From NCBI GenBank assembly GCA_003259005.1, contig QLII01000001.1:6129001-6193000 (forward strand): DNA of 64,000 nt, in the 5' to 3' direction. Under the pieces are notes generated by a model. The model searched no databases. It was not told the DNA's origin and saw nothing but the letters and a program-made list of their open reading frames with translations. Made by a program: the position numbers and the translations under genes. Origin of the DNA: Spirosoma telluris (GTDB taxonomy: Bacteria > Bacteroidota > Bacteroidia > Cytophagales > Spirosomataceae). This document shows, piece by piece, positions 22,088 through 37,000 of this stretch (position 1 is its first letter; each line of letters starts with the position of its first letter).

Positions 22088-25000
22088 ATGCAGAATCTAT
22101 ACATAAAATATAAAGGCAGAACGACCTGGCAGGTTTTACTGTCGGGTTTATGGCTATGGCTAATGGTGGCTGGTGTAGTTCAGGCACAGGTTTCGCCTGG
22201 TTGTGTTCCAGCTAGTTATACGCTTTGTGGGGCTAAAACGTCCTTTACCTTAACGGCGGGCAATACGTACTCCAATGTGCAGTGGTATAAGGATGGCGTG
22301 GCCATACCAGGAGCCACCTCAACAGATTATGTCGCCACCGTAGCAGGTCTGTATAGCACTACGGCGCTTGATGCCACCAGCGGATGCAGTGCCACTTTAT
22401 GCTGTCCAATCAGCATTACGACCTGTGCGAAAGCTTGTCTGGGCGACTATGTCTGGCTGGATACCAATCAAAATGGTGTTCAGGATGCGGGCGAAACGGG
22501 TGTAGCGAGTGTAACGGCGGTGCTCTATGATGCGGTGAGCGGCACGGTGGTTTCAACGACCTTAACCGACGGGACAGGCAAATACCAGTTCTGCAACCTC
22601 GACCCCGGCAGTTATTATGTGAAATTTACAGCCCCGGTGGGTACGACCTTCACCACGCCTAATAGTGGCAACGATGCCACCGACAGCGACGTGGCCAGCA
22701 CGACAGGAACCATGGGTACGACGCCCGTGGTGAGCCTGACGGCAGGCGAAAATAACCCCACCATTGATGCGGGTCTGATTCCGTTGAAGGCTTGTCTGGG
22801 CGACTATGTCTGGCTGGATACCAACCAGAACGGTCAGCAGGATGCGGGTGAAACGGGGGTAGCGAGCGTGACGGCGGTCTTGTACAATGCGACTACCAAT
22901 GCGGTGGTGAGCACGACGTTAACCGACGGCACAGGCCATTACCAGTTCTGTAACCTGAATCCGGGCAGTTATTATGTGAAGTTCACAGCCCCTGTGGGCA
23001 CCACCTTCACCACGCCCAACAGTGGCAACGATGCTACTGACAGCGATGCTGGGGTAGGCGGCCAAACAGGCGTCTACAGCCTGACGGCGGGTCAGTATGA
23101 ACCCACCGTCGATGCGGGCTTGATTCCAGTCTGTGTGCCGACGAGTTATACAATTTGTGGTACCAAAACGTCCTTTACCTTAACCGTCGGTAGCACGATG
23201 TATAGCAATGTACAGTGGTACAAAGATGGGGTAGCTATTCCGGGAGCGACATCCATGGATTATGTGGCAACGGTAGCCGGTCTATATAGTTATAGTGCGC
23301 TGGATGCTACCACCGGATGCAGTACGAGTCTGTGCTGCCCCGTGAGCATCACCGTCTGTCCGTTGGTTTGTGAAAAGCCGGTATTGTCACTGGGTAATCC
23401 GGTTTGTACCAACGGCAGCAGTTACAGTGTGGCCCTGTACAGTAGTACGGTCAATGTGGTAGCCAGTGCTGGAGTAGTTGACTTGGCTCACTACCGCATC
23501 ACGGGTATCCCCATGGGCACGCCGGTGAGCGTATCGGCCAGCAATGGAGTTGGTTGTGTGAATGTCTTGCGGGTGGCCTCGCCCACGAGTTGTTCGTCGA
23601 GCCCTGGTCCGGGCAACTGTACCCCACCTGACCTGATCGTGGGTCAGCCTATCTGCATGGGTAGTACGTATACGGTGGCTTTGGGCTACAGCCCAGGCGC
23701 TCTGGTGAGTGTGAGTGCGGGTCAGTTGAGTGGCAGCAGTGTGATCAACATTCCGCTTGGCACCAATCTGGTGGTTACGGCCAGTCAGAATGGCAATTGT
23801 GAGGTCAATATTTCGGTGGCCAGTCCAACAGGTTGTATAAATGTGTGTGAAAACCCGGGCATTAGCCTGGCCGGTCCGCTGTGTAGTGCGTCAGGCAGCA
23901 ACAGCTATCAGGTGTTATACACATTGGTAAATGGAGCCAGCCTACGGGTGAGTGCGGGTGTGGCCAGCAACGGGGTGATCAGTGGCATTCCTTCGGGGAC
24001 ACCGCTGAGCCTGACGGTGAGTGTAGCGGGCTGTAGTGATAAAGTGGTGGTCGTACCGCCAGCTAATTGTAGTGTGTTTGATCTGGCCTTAACCAAGAAG
24101 TTAGGCCCTGGTCAGAGCGCCAATGTGGTAGCGGGTGGCCAGGTAACCTTCACGGTGACGGTGATCAACCAGGGCAATGTGGATGCGACCAATGTTCAGG
24201 TGACGGATTACATTCCGGCGGGTCTGACGCTGAACGATGCCAACTGGAGCGCAGTCAACGGCAAAGCCACGCTCAACAGCACGATTGCCAGCTTGCCAGC
24301 GGGTCAGAGTGCGAGCCGAAACATCACCTTCACGGTAAGCAATAGTTTTGTGGGTAGCCTGACCAACACGGCCGAGATTAGCAGTGCGGGCAACGCCCAG
24401 AATCTGCCGGATAAGGATTCGAATCCGGACAATGATCCGACCAATGATGGCCCCGTGGTCAACGACGATACGAGTGGGGATCATAAGAATAACCCCTCCC
24501 AGGATGAAGACGATAGTGATCCTGAAGTGATCACGGTAACGCCCCTGTGTGCGGCTTTGGGTCTGAATACAGGCACGACTTTAGCCTTGTGTGGTCAGGC
24601 CAACGGCATCGCCACGGTGGTGGTCAATGCGGGCAGTGGGGTAGCTCCTTATAGCTACGCCTGGACCAATGCCTCGGGTAGTGTGGTCAGTTCAAGTAGC
24701 ATCGCCCAGGGTCTGGCTCCGGGAGTGTACACCATCACGGTGACCGACAGCAAAGGCTGTGTAGGTCAGAAGATGGTCACCATCGGCTCGACCAATGCGC
24801 CCCTGATTGTGGCCCAGGCCAGCTCGACCAGTTGTGGAGTGGCCAACGGCAGTGCGAGTGTGCAGGTGACGAATGGCAGTGGCAACTACAGCTACCAGTG
24901 GACCAGCAGTGCTGGTGTAGTGGTGGGCAGCAGTGCCAGTGTGGCGGGTCTGAGTGCAGGCACGTACATGGTGAGTGTTCAGGATGGCAGTGGCTGCAGC

Positions 25001-28000
25001 AGCACCACGAGTGTGGTGGTGGGCAACAGCAGCCCGCTGAATGTGGTGGCCACGGCTCAAAACGCCGTTTGTGGTCAGGCTAGTGGCAGTATCAGCGCTC
25101 AGGTGAGCGGGGGTAGTCCAGCCTACAGCTACCAGTGGCGTAGTGGCAGTGGGGTAGTGGCGACGAGTCAGAATCTGACCAATGCCTTGCCAGGTAGCTA
25201 CAGCGTGATTGTGACGGATGCCACAGGCTGTACGGCCCTGGCTACGGCCACCATCAGCAATATCGTGGGTCCCCAGTTGAGTGGAGTGGTCACGAATGTG
25301 AAGTGTTACGGAACCCAGACGGGTAGTGTCGTGCTGAGCGTGAGTGGGGGCACCCCGCCAATTGGCTATCAGTGGAGCAATGGCTCGACCAGCAAAGATC
25401 TGGTGAATGTAGGCGCGGGTGTGTACACCGTAACGGCCCGGGATGCCAACGGCTGTATGGCGGTTCAGAGCTTCACCATCAGTCAGCCTACCGAAATCGC
25501 GGCTGTGTTCCAGCCAACCTTGCCGACCTGTTTGAACCCCACGGGGGGCAGCGTGAGTCTGGTAAGCATCACCGGCGGCACGGCTCCCTATAGTTACACC
25601 TGGAGCACAGGCAGCACGGCCAGCAGCATCAGCGGCCTGAGTGGGGGCACCTATATGCTGACGATTCGGGATGGCAATGGCTGTGTGGCTTCGCCGGTAG
25701 CGGTGCTCACCACACCAACCAACTGTTCGGTCTGTGAGAAACCCGTGTTGACCGTGGGTAACCCGGTTTGCAATCCGGCCAACGGCACCTACAGTGTGAG
25801 TGTGTATAGCAGCACCAGTAACCTCGTCAGCAGTGCTGGGGTAGTGAGTGGTCTGAGTATTATTAATATTCCGGTGGGCACACCGGTGAGTGTGACGGCC
25901 AGCAATGGACTGGGCTGCGTCAACATCAGCAGTGTGGCCTCACCCACTTCGTGTCCCGTTAATCCAGGCCCCAATGACTGTACGCTTCCCCGCCTGACGG
26001 TGGGTCAGCCGATCTGTCAGGGTACTGGTTTCTACACGGTTGATTATACCCTGGAAGGGACGGGTAGTGTGGTGGTCAATGCGGGTGTAGTGAATGCGGC
26101 CAATCATACGATTGCCAACATTCCGCTTGGCACCAGCCTGATCGCTTCAGTGACCAGCAGTACCTGTGTAACACGGGTGACGGTGGTGAGTCCGGCTTCG
26201 TGTGCGAATGTGTGCGAGAACCCGGCCGTCAGCCTGAGTGGGCCCGTTTGTGGTACAGGTAGTGCGAGCTATGTAGTCAACTATACGCTGGTAAGCGGAG
26301 CGACTTTACGGGTGAGCGCGGGTGTGGCCAGCAACGGGGTAATCAGTGGCATTCCTTCGGGGGTTCCCCTGAGCCTGACGGTGAGTGTGGCGGGCTGTAA
26401 TGATAAAGTAGTGGTCGTGCCGCCAGCCTCCTGTACGGTGTGCACGGCCCTGGGTCTGAATACGGGCACGACTTTAGCCTTGTGTGGTCAGGCCAACGGC
26501 ATCGCCACGGTAGTGGTCAATGCAGGCAGTGGCGTGGCTCCTTATAGCTACGCCTGGACCAATGCCTCGGGTAGTGTGGTCAGTTCGACCAGCATCGCCC
26601 AGGGTCTGGCTCCGGGAGTGTACACCATCACGGTGACCGACAGCAAGGGCTGTGCAGGTCAGAAGATGGTCACCATCGGCTCGACCAATGCGCCCCTGAT
26701 TGTGGCCCAGGCCAGCTCGACGAGTTGCGGTCAGGCTAACGGCAGTGCGAGTGTGCAGGTGACGAATGGCAGTGGCAACTACAGCTACCAGTGGACCAGC
26801 AGTGCGGGTGTAGTGGTAGGCAGCAGTGCCACGATTCAGAATCTACCGGCGGGCACCTACCTGGTGAGTGTTCAGGATGGCAGCGGCTGTAGCAGCACCA
26901 CGAGTGTGGTGGTGGGCAACAGCAGCCCGCTGAATGTGGTGGCCACGGCTCAAAACGCCGTTTGTGGTCAGGCCACAGGCAGTATCAGCGCTCAGGTGAG
27001 CGGGGGCATCCAGCCCTACAGCTACCAGTGGCGCAACGGGTCGGGTGTGGTGGTGGCCACCAGCCAGAACCTGTTGAATGTGGCCCCAGGCAGCTACAGT
27101 CTGATCGTGACCGATGGCAGTGGGTGTACGGCCCTGGCCAGTGGGAACATCAGCAACCTGTCGGGTCCGGTAGTGACGGGGGTAGCCACGAATGTGAAGT
27201 GTTACGGAACCCAGACGGGCAGTGTCGTGCTGAGCGTGAGTGGAGGCACTCCCCCGATTGGGTATCAGTGGAGCAATGGGGCAACGACGAAGGATCTGGT
27301 GAATGTGGGCGCGGGTGTGTACACGGTGACGGTCCGGGATGCCAACGGGTGTCAGTCGGTATCGAGTTACACCATCAGTCAGCCCACGGAGATTGCGGCT
27401 GTGTTCCAGCCGACCTTGCCGACCTGTTCGAATCTGACGGGTGGCAGCGTGAGTCTGGTGAGCATCAGCGGTGGCACGGCTCCCTATAGTTACACCTGGA
27501 GCACAGGCAGCACGGCCAGCAGCATCAGTGGCCTGAGTGGGGGCACCTATATGCTGACCATCAAGGATGGCAATGGCTGTGTGGCTTCGCCGGTAGCGGT
27601 GCTAACTACGCCAACCAACTGCTCTGCCTGTGAGAAGCCGGTGTTGTCGCTGGGGAATCCGGTTTGTACCAACGGCAGCAGTTACAGTGTGGCCCTCTAT
27701 AGTAGTACGGTTAATGTGGTAGCCAGCGCTGGGGTAGTTGACTTGGCCCGCTACCGCATCACAGGTATCCCCATGGGCACGCCGGTGAGCGTATCGGCCA
27801 GCAATGGGGTAGGTTGTGTGAATGTCTTGCGGGTGGCCTCGCCCACGAGTTGTTCGTCGAGCCCTGGTCCGGGCAACTGTACCCCACCTGATCTGATCGT
27901 GGGTCAGCCTATCTGCATGGGTAATACATATACGGTGGCACTGGCTTACAGCCCAGGTGCTCTGGTGAGTGTGAGTGCGGGTCAGTTGAGTGGCAGCAGT

Positions 28001-31000
28001 GTGATTAACATTCCGATTGGTACCAACCTGATGGTTACGGCCAGTCAGAATGGCAATTGTGAGGTCAATATTTCGGTAACCAGTCCAACAGGTTGTATAA
28101 ATGTGTGTGAAAACCCGGGCATTAGCCTGGCCGGTCCTCTTTGTAGTGCCGGTAATAGCTATGTGGTCAACTACACGCTGGAGCCTGGAGCCAGCCTACG
28201 GGTGAGCGCGGGTGTGGCCAGCAACGGGGTAATCAGTGGCATTCCTTCGGGGGTTCCCCTGAGCCTGACGGTGAGTGTGGCGGGCTGTAATGATAAAGTA
28301 GTGGTCGTGCCGCCAGCCTCCTGTACGGTGTGCACGGCCCTGGGTCTGAATACGGGCACGACGCTGGCCCTGTGTGGTCAGGCCAACGGCATCGCCACGG
28401 TGGTGGTCAATGCAGGCAGTGGGGTAGCTCCTTATAGCTACGCCTGGACCAATGCCTCGGGTAGTGTGGTCAGTTCAAGTAGCATCGCCCAGGGTCTGGC
28501 TCCGGGAGTGTACACCATCACGGTGACCGACAGCAAGGGCTGTGTAGGTCAGAAGATGGTCACCATCGGCTCGACCAATGCGCCCCTGATTGTGGCCCAG
28601 GCCAGCTCGACGAGTTGTGGTCAGGCTAACGGCAGTGCGAGTGTGCAGGTGACGAATGGCAGTGGCAACTACAGCTACCAGTGGACCAGCAGTGCGGGTG
28701 TGGTGGTAGGCAGCAGTGCCACGATTCAGAATCTACCGGCGGGTACCTACCTGGTGAGTGTTCAGGATGGCAGCGGCTGTAGCAGCACCACGAGTGTGGT
28801 GGTGGGCAACAGCAGCCCGCTGAATGTGGTGACCACGGCTCAAAACGCCGTTTGTGGTCAGGCCACAGGCAGTATCAGCGCTCAGGTGAGCGGGGGCATC
28901 CAGCCCTACAGCTACCAGTGGCGCAACGGGTCGGGTGTGGTGGTGGCCACTAGCCAGAACCTGTTGAATGTGGCCCCAGGCAGCTACAGTCTGATTGTGA
29001 CCGATGGCAGTGGGTGTACGGCCCTGGCCAGTGGGAACATCAGCAACCTGTCGGGTCCGGTAGTGACGGGGTAGCCACGAATGTGAAGTGTTACGGTACC
29101 CAGACGGGCAGTGTGGTGCTAAGCGTGAGTGGAGGCACCCCGCCAATTGGGTATCAGTGGAGCAATGGGGCAACGACGAAGGATCTGGTGAATGTGGGCG
29201 CGGGTGTGTACACGGTGACGGTCCGGGATGCCAATGGGTGTCAGTCGGTATCGAGTTACACCATCAGTCAGCCCACGGAGATTGCGGCTGTGTTCCAGCC
29301 AACCTTGCCGACCTGTTCGAATCTGACGGGTGGCAGTGTGAGGCTGGTGAGCATCAGCGGTGGTACGGCTCCCTATAGTTACACCTGGAGCACAGGCAGC
29401 ACGGCCAGCAGCATCAGCGGCCTGAGTGGGGCACCTATATGCTGACCATCAAGGATGGCAATGGCTGTGTGACTTCGCCGGTGGCGATCTTACCGACCCC
29501 AACCAACTGTAGTGGCTTCGATCTGGCCTTAACCAAGAAGTTAGGCCCTGGTCAGAGCGCCAATGTGGTAGCGGGAGGCACGGTGACCTTCACGGTGACG
29601 GTGATCAACCAGGGGGCGTGGATGCGACCAATGTTCAGGTGACGGATTACATTCCGGCAGGCCTGACGCTGAACGATGCCAACTGGAGCGCAGTCAACGG
29701 TAAGGCCACACTCAATAGTGTGATTGCCAGCCTGCCAGCGGGTCAGAGCGTGAGCCGAAACATCACCTTCACGGTGGGCTCGGGTGTGACGGGTAGTCTG
29801 ACCAACACGGCCGAGATCAGCAGTGCAACGGGCGGAACCGATAAGGATTCGAGTCCGGACAATGATCCGACCAACGATGGCACACCGGTGAACGACGATA
29901 CGAGTGGGGATCATAAGAACAACCCCTCCCAGGATGAAGACGATAGTGATATTGAGGTCATAACCGTGACACCCGTGGTTTGCGTCAAGCCTGTACTGAC
30001 GGTGGGTAACCCCATCTGTGCGGGCAATGGCACCTACACCGTCAGCTTCTTTAGCAGTGTAGGTAGCATCAATGCCAGTGTAGGTATGGTGAGTGGCAAT
30101 ACGGTGAGCGGTATCCCGGTGGGTACGCCTGTGGTCATTACGGCTATGCAAAGCGCATCTTGTCTGAGCACCCTGACGGTACAAAGCCCCGTTAGCTGTT
30201 CGAGCAATCCTGGCTGCACATCGCCCCAGTTGACGGTGGGTCAGCCCATCTGCAATGGCAATGGCACCTATACGGTAAGCTTTGAGGCTAACAAAGGTAT
30301 GGTGAGCGTCAATGCGGGTACGATTTCGGGCAACGCCATTACCGGTATCCCGGTAGGGACGAATCTGATCGTCACCGCAACGGATGGCACTTGTGTTACC
30401 CGCGTCAATGTGGTTAGCCCCGTGAGCTGCACCAATCCCTGCGACAATCCAGGTATTAGTTTAAGCGGTCCGTTGTGTGATGACAAAGGGACAAACACCT
30501 ACTATCTGTACTACACGCTCACCGCTGGGGCGAGCGTAAAAGTAAGCCAGGGAGTGGCCAGTAACGGACTCATTACCGGTGTCCCTTCGGGTATGCCGCT
30601 AAGCCTGACGGTTAGTATGGCAGGTTGCCCTGACAAGGTAGTGACCATTCCAGGGCTGACCTGTGGATCGACACCGGCACCATCCCTCGACCTGACTAAA
30701 CAAGTCGATAAGCGGAACGCTGGTTTGGGTGAGGTCGTGACCTACACCTTGACAGTAACCAATAACGGAAATGGGGCGGCTACCAACGTGGTGGTTCAGG
30801 AAGCGATGAGCGCGGGCTTAAGCCTGGTGCCGGGTTCGGTGGTTACCTCCATGGGTAGCTACTCGCCCCAGACGCCGGTGAGTTTGTGGACGCTGACCAA
30901 CCTGCCCGCCGGTGCTACGGCCACGCTGACCTTCTCGGCCAGCATCACCCAGGTGGGTGTTGTCTATAACACGGCGGTCATTCCGGGCGACACGGCTACG

Positions 31001-34000
31001 GTCTGTACGACGGTTCCGGTGAAAGTCTGCAAAGGCGCTGCTATTCAGGTGGCCTTGTCGGCACCTGCCGGGTATGCCAGTTACCAATGGTTACGCAATG
31101 GAGTCGCCATCGCAGGGGCAACCAGCTATACCTATACGGCTACCCAATTGGGCGAGTTCACCGTACAGGTCAATAATGGGCAGTGCCCCAACGGTGCCTG
31201 CTGTCCGATTCTGGTTCAGGAGGAAGAAGGCATCAACTATACGCTGGCCTCGACGGCACCTACCTGTAATGGTAGTCAACCGCTGGCCAATGGGTCAATA
31301 ATGATCAATGGAGTAGGCAATACGTCCTACCGATACGCGATAACTCTGGGTACCAGCTTTAGTACGACCAATCCGGCTACCCAGCCGGTGCCTGCGGGTG
31401 GTCTGCTGGCTTCGAACCTGGCTGGCGGACAAACCTACACGATTCGTGTGTTCAATGCCGCTGGCTGCTGGCAGGATCAGACCGTTACCATCGGTGTGGC
31501 CAACTGTGGCTGCTCGGTTGAACCACCTGTCGTGGTCTGCGCTATCACGGAGGTTTGCAAAGGGGGGTCAACAACGTTGAGTACACGGGGTTGTGCGTCG
31601 GGCACCGTAATCTGGTCCAATGGCCAAACCGGTGCAACGATCTTCGCTACGCCGAGTGTGACAACGACCTATACGGCAAGCTGTGTCATGGGAGGTTGTA
31701 CCAGTGGCGCTTCGAACGCCATCACGGTAACCATACTGGAGCCCCGGATGCCAACCATCACGGCTAGTGCCAATACGATATGCCCAGGTACGTCCGTTAC
31801 CCTGACGGCTTCGGGCTGTGAAGGGGGCGTCATCGAGTGGTCGGAGAAAGCCCAGCGCGGTTCATCCATCGTCGTGGTTCCGTATGGTAAAACGACCTAC
31901 ACGGCCCAGTGCCGTCTGGGTAGCTGCCTAAGTAATCCTGCCGGTATTACGATTGATGTCAACACGGATCTGCCAACACCAACCGTTACCTGTAGTACAA
32001 CGATTGTTTGTCCTGGCGAAACGGTAACCTTAACGGCTGAGAACTGTGTCGGTACGCCGATCTGGAACAGCACCACCGCTACCACCAGCAGTATTGTCGT
32101 GACGCCAACGGCGGCCAGCAACAGCTACTGGGTGTATTGTAAGAAGGATGCCTGCACCAGCAAGTCCTCGAATGTGTATACGATTGCGGTGGTGAGCCCG
32201 GTTATTCCGACCATTACCGCCAGTGCCGATACGATTTGTACGGGTGGCCAGGTTGTTCTAACGGCCACCAATTGTAACGGAGAAGTTATGTGGTCGACAG
32301 GTCAGACGGGAACCAGCATTACGGTTTCTCCGACGGCCAATATCAGCTACTATGCGCAGTGCAAATTCCGTAGCTGTTTAAGTGTGCCCTCGAGCGCGGT
32401 GGCTGTGGCTGTGGTTAATCCACAAACGCCGATCGTGAAAGTAAGTAAAACGCTGATCTGTAGCGGTGAACCGGTTTCGCTGACCGCCAGTGGTTGCCAG
32501 GGTACGGTGCAATGGTATGGGGTAGCGAAAGTGGGGGCCATCGTTGAGGTGTACCCAACCTCGACCACCGAGTACTATGCTACCTGTAAGCAGGGCAACT
32601 GTGAAAGTAGTGCCTCCAATACGGTTCGGGTAACGGTCAATACCTCCCCTGCCACCGCACCAACGGTAGTCGCTTCTACGACGACGGTTTGCGGTAGTGG
32701 CGTGGTGTCGCTGACGGCAACGGGCTGCAATGGCACGGTGAAATGGTCGGATGGTCAGGCTGGTTCGGTGATTACCGTAACGGCTACGCCGACCAACCGC
32801 GAATTCTACGCGCTCTGTATACCAGCCAGTGGTACGGCCTGTGGCTCAGCCAAGTCGAATGTGATTACCATTAGCGTGCCATCGACCCCGACGCCGACCA
32901 TCGTTGCCAGTCAGACATCGGTTTGCGCCGGTGAGAACGTAACGCTGACAGCTAGCGGTTGCGCAGGCGGCATCGTTCAGTGGTATGGCGTGAATCAGAC
33001 CGGCACCAGCATCCAGGTGAGCCCGGCGGCCACGACCGAGTACTATGCAACCTGTAAGGTGAGCTCTTGCGAAAGTGCTCCATCCAACAAGGTAACGGTG
33101 GTGGTCAACAGCCCGGCTACAGCCCCTGTCGTAACGGCATCGAGCCTAACGGTGTGCAGTGGTAGTGTCGTTTCATTGACCGCTACGGGCTGTGCCAATG
33201 GCACGGTACGCTGGTCGGATGGTCAGACGGGTTCGGTGATTACGGTAACCGCCACGGCGACTAATCACGATTTCTATGCCCTCTGCCGGGTCGGAAGCCA
33301 GTGCAGCAGTCCACGGTCGAATCTGGTTTCGATAAGTCTGGCCCCAACGGCCGCGCCGGTCATTGCGGTTAGCCGCACCTCGGTTTGCAGCGGAGAGAAG
33401 GTAAGCCTGACGGCTACCGGCTGCAGTGGTACGGTAACCTGGTATGGTATTACCCGGACGGGAGCGAGCATCGACATCTATCCGACCGCGACGACCGAGT
33501 ACTACGCCACCTGTAAGGTTGGTACGTGTGAAAGCGCTCCGTCGAACAAGGTCAGTGTCGTTGTCAACACCAGTGGTGGAACAGCCCCGGTTATCACGGC
33601 ATCGACCCAGTCGGTTTGCGCTAGTGGTGTCGTGTCGATGACTGCCACGGGCTGCAACGGCACGGTGATCTGGTCGGATGGTCAGCAGGGAGCTATCGTT
33701 TCGGTGACGGCAACGGCCGCCAACCATGAATTCTATGCGCTCTGTAAAGCCAATGACCAGTGTGGTACGGCCAAGTCGAACGTGATTACGATTACCGTAA
33801 CGAGCCTGCCAACGCCCAAAGCGGTTTGCAGCACGGATTCGATTTGCCCCGGTGAAGAGGTGACCTTAACGGTTCAGGACTGTCAGGGTACTCCACACTG
33901 GAATACGGGTGAAACCACCACCAGTATTATCGTTAAGCCAACGGTAACGATGGGCTACATGGTGTACTGTACGATGAACGGCTGCAGCAGCCCAACCTCC

Positions 34001-37000
34001 AAATCCTACGTGATTACGGTGGTGCCAACGGTTCCGCCCACTATTACGGCCTCCGCCACGGCGGTCACCGCCGGTGGCAGCGTTACCTTAACGGCAACGG
34101 GTTGTGTAGGCACGGTGATCTGGTCGGCTACGGATATCTACGGGAATAACACGGGTACGTCGATCGTGGTACGCCCCAACGGTACGCAGACCTACTACGC
34201 CCAGTGTAAATACCGCATCTGCCTGAGTGATCCTTCGATTCCGATTGTGATTAATCCGGGTAACTGTATCGTGAAAGCGGGTGGTCTGACGGCGGTCAAC
34301 GAAAAAGTTTGCGCCAGCACCAGCACCACCGCGATTGTGGCAGCCACGCCAAATGGCGGCCTGATTCAGCCTGGTGGCTATTCCGTCGCCTACCTGTTGG
34401 CTAAAGATGGGGTTGTAACCCAGATTGGCACAAGCCCGCAGTTTACGGTACCGTCGGAAAACGCACACTACGTGATTCATACCCTGGTGTATAATGCCAG
34501 TCCGGGGGATGCCAACTATGTGACCCTCTCCTCCATCAATCCGGGGGTTACCCGAACCTCGGATGTGCTGCAACTGATTAGTGCCAAGTGTGCGGCTCTG
34601 GATGTAACTGGAGCAGCGATAAAAGTCTGCGTCGTTGGTGCGCCAACGATACCGACCACACCGCTGGTCGTGTGCAACGGAGCTACCGTTTCGTTAACGG
34701 CTACCGGTTGCGACGGCGGTACGGTGAAATGGTCGGATGGCAAAGAAGGGGCTGTCTACGAGACATCCGTTTACAGCGAACGTTGGTTGACGGCGATCTG
34801 TGAAGTGGATGGTTGCCCAAGCAAGCCATCGGCTAGCCTGCACATCTCCCTGGGTACACCGGCTGTCCCCATCATCGTTAGCACGCCATCGGTTTGCGTG
34901 GGTGAAACGGTATCGCTGACGGCCACAGGTTGTGCAACGGGTGGGTATGTCTGGTCCGATGGAACCACAACGGGTCCGATTCTGACCGTCACGCCAAGCC
35001 AGGATGTGAGCTACCGGGTGAAGTGTACACTAAGTTCGTGTGAGGGCGAATGGTCGGCTACGACGACCATTCATGTCGGGAAGCCTTCGGCTCCGACGAT
35101 CTCCGTGCAGGGCAATGGTAGCACCACGGTTTGTTACGGGGCACCGATTACGCTGGTGGCCATGGGCTGCGGGGCGAATAGTAACGTGATCTGGTCCAAT
35201 AACAGGACCGGTTCGTCGATTACCGTATCGCCAGCCAGCACGGAAACCTTTACGGCCTACTGCTATGGAAACACCAACTGTAAGAGCGATGCGTCTAACG
35301 GAGTGACGGTGACGGTACTCTCGAAGGTGATCACGCCAACGGTGGTCGATCGGGTCAATACCTGCCCGATCACAACGGTCGATCTGTCGACAGCGGTAGT
35401 TAAACCAGCCAGCACGACAGGTGGGGTGTTTGCCTTCTATACCGATGCTGCGCTAACCACGAAAGTGGCCAACCCAGCTGCGGTAGGCACGGGTGTCTAC
35501 TACGTGATTGAGCGGACGGTCAACGGCTGTGCCAGTTTGCCTGCTGCGATTAATGTCCAGATCACGACCTGTACAGACCCAACGCCTTGCACCAATCCCG
35601 CTACGGCCAATGCCGGTGCCGATGCCAGTATCTGTGCGGCCAACAGCTATCAAGTACGTGGAATCATGGGGGGCGGTGGCCAAACCGCCCACTGGACCAC
35701 CAGTGGGAAGGGCACCTTCGATAATCCGTACTCGCTGAGCGCGATCTATACGGCCAGTGTCGAAGACATACAGGCTGGGCAGGTTATTCTGACGCTGTCG
35801 GTGACTACCAGCAATGCGAATTGTCCCGTCGTTACGGATCAGATGACGCTGACCATCAATGGGGTCAGGTCAACGCCGGTGATCACCGTGGTGGGAGCTA
35901 CTCAGCTTTGCTATGGCGATTCGGTTATCCTCCGGGCCTCCGAAGCCTTTGGCTACCGCTGGAACACCGGAGCCACGACCCGCAGTATTGTGGTGAAACA
36001 AAGTGGCGTGTATAGTGTGCAGGTGATGGATGATAAAGGGTGCAGCTCGGTGAAATCAGCGGAGGTGAGCGTGAAGGTAGCCGATCCGGTTCTGCCCCCG
36101 TTGGTGACCAACCTGCGCAACACCTGTCCGTCGAAGATTGTCGACCTGACCAAAGCGTTGTCGTCGACAACCGCGGGCAGCAGCTACATCTATCGAATCT
36201 GTGAGTGTGTGACCTCGAACATTGTGATCCGCCCGGATTCGGTTTGTGAAGGCACTTACTGGATCGTGGAGAAAACGGCGCAGGGTTGCGTGAGTCATCC
36301 GTCTAAAGTGGTGGTGAAAGTCTTCAACTGTGCAACGGATACCCTCACGGCTGATGTAAGCATCGTCAAGACGGTGAACCGGACCCTGGTTAATGGTTCG
36401 CCGGTCACCTACACCCTGACGGTGAGCAACGCAGGGCCTCACACGGCGTATAATGTAGATGTACGGGATGTGTTACCGAATGGCTTGCAATTACTTGCCG
36501 GCACATCACCCGCCTTTAGCTTTACCAATGGCGTGATTACCAAACGAATCGATAGTCTGAAAGCGGGGGCGTCTACCCAGCTTGTCTTTACGGCTCGTGT
36601 GGTGAAGAAAGGGGAGGATATTGTCAATACCGCCGAGATCACCTATCTCGATAATAAAGACACCAACCTGGCTAATAATAGCTCGAGTGTAAGCGTACGG
36701 GATACGTCGAGTAGCCCCGTATCGCAGACCTATACGCCTGGTATTGGTCTGGCCCTGGCGGTGGTTAAGGTAGCTCAGCAACCGGATAATTCGTATAACG
36801 TGACCTACAAAGCGACGCTGAAGAATTTCGGTAGCGTCGACCTGAGCGGAGTTAGCCTGCTGGATAGTCTGGGTGAGGTGTTTGTCTCCCCTGCTTCCTA
36901 CAGTGTGGTCAGCGGTCCTGTCGTTGGAGCAGGTAGCAGCCTGGTGGCCAACACCAGCTTCGATGGAAATACACAGCCGAACCTACTCGGTGCTGCCAGC

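Noticed and set aside
24692..25060. His/Thr-rich antisense ORFs repeated along giant gene 2
   Set aside because: They recur wherever the SprB repeats recur and are a by-product of the repeated sense codons.
24554..29510. CRISPR-like array
   Set aside because: The repeats are long, coding, in frame and without spacers.
33173..33727. 184-aa antisense ORF over Ig-like repeats
   Set aside because: Arg/Gly-rich shadow frame with no start context or motif.
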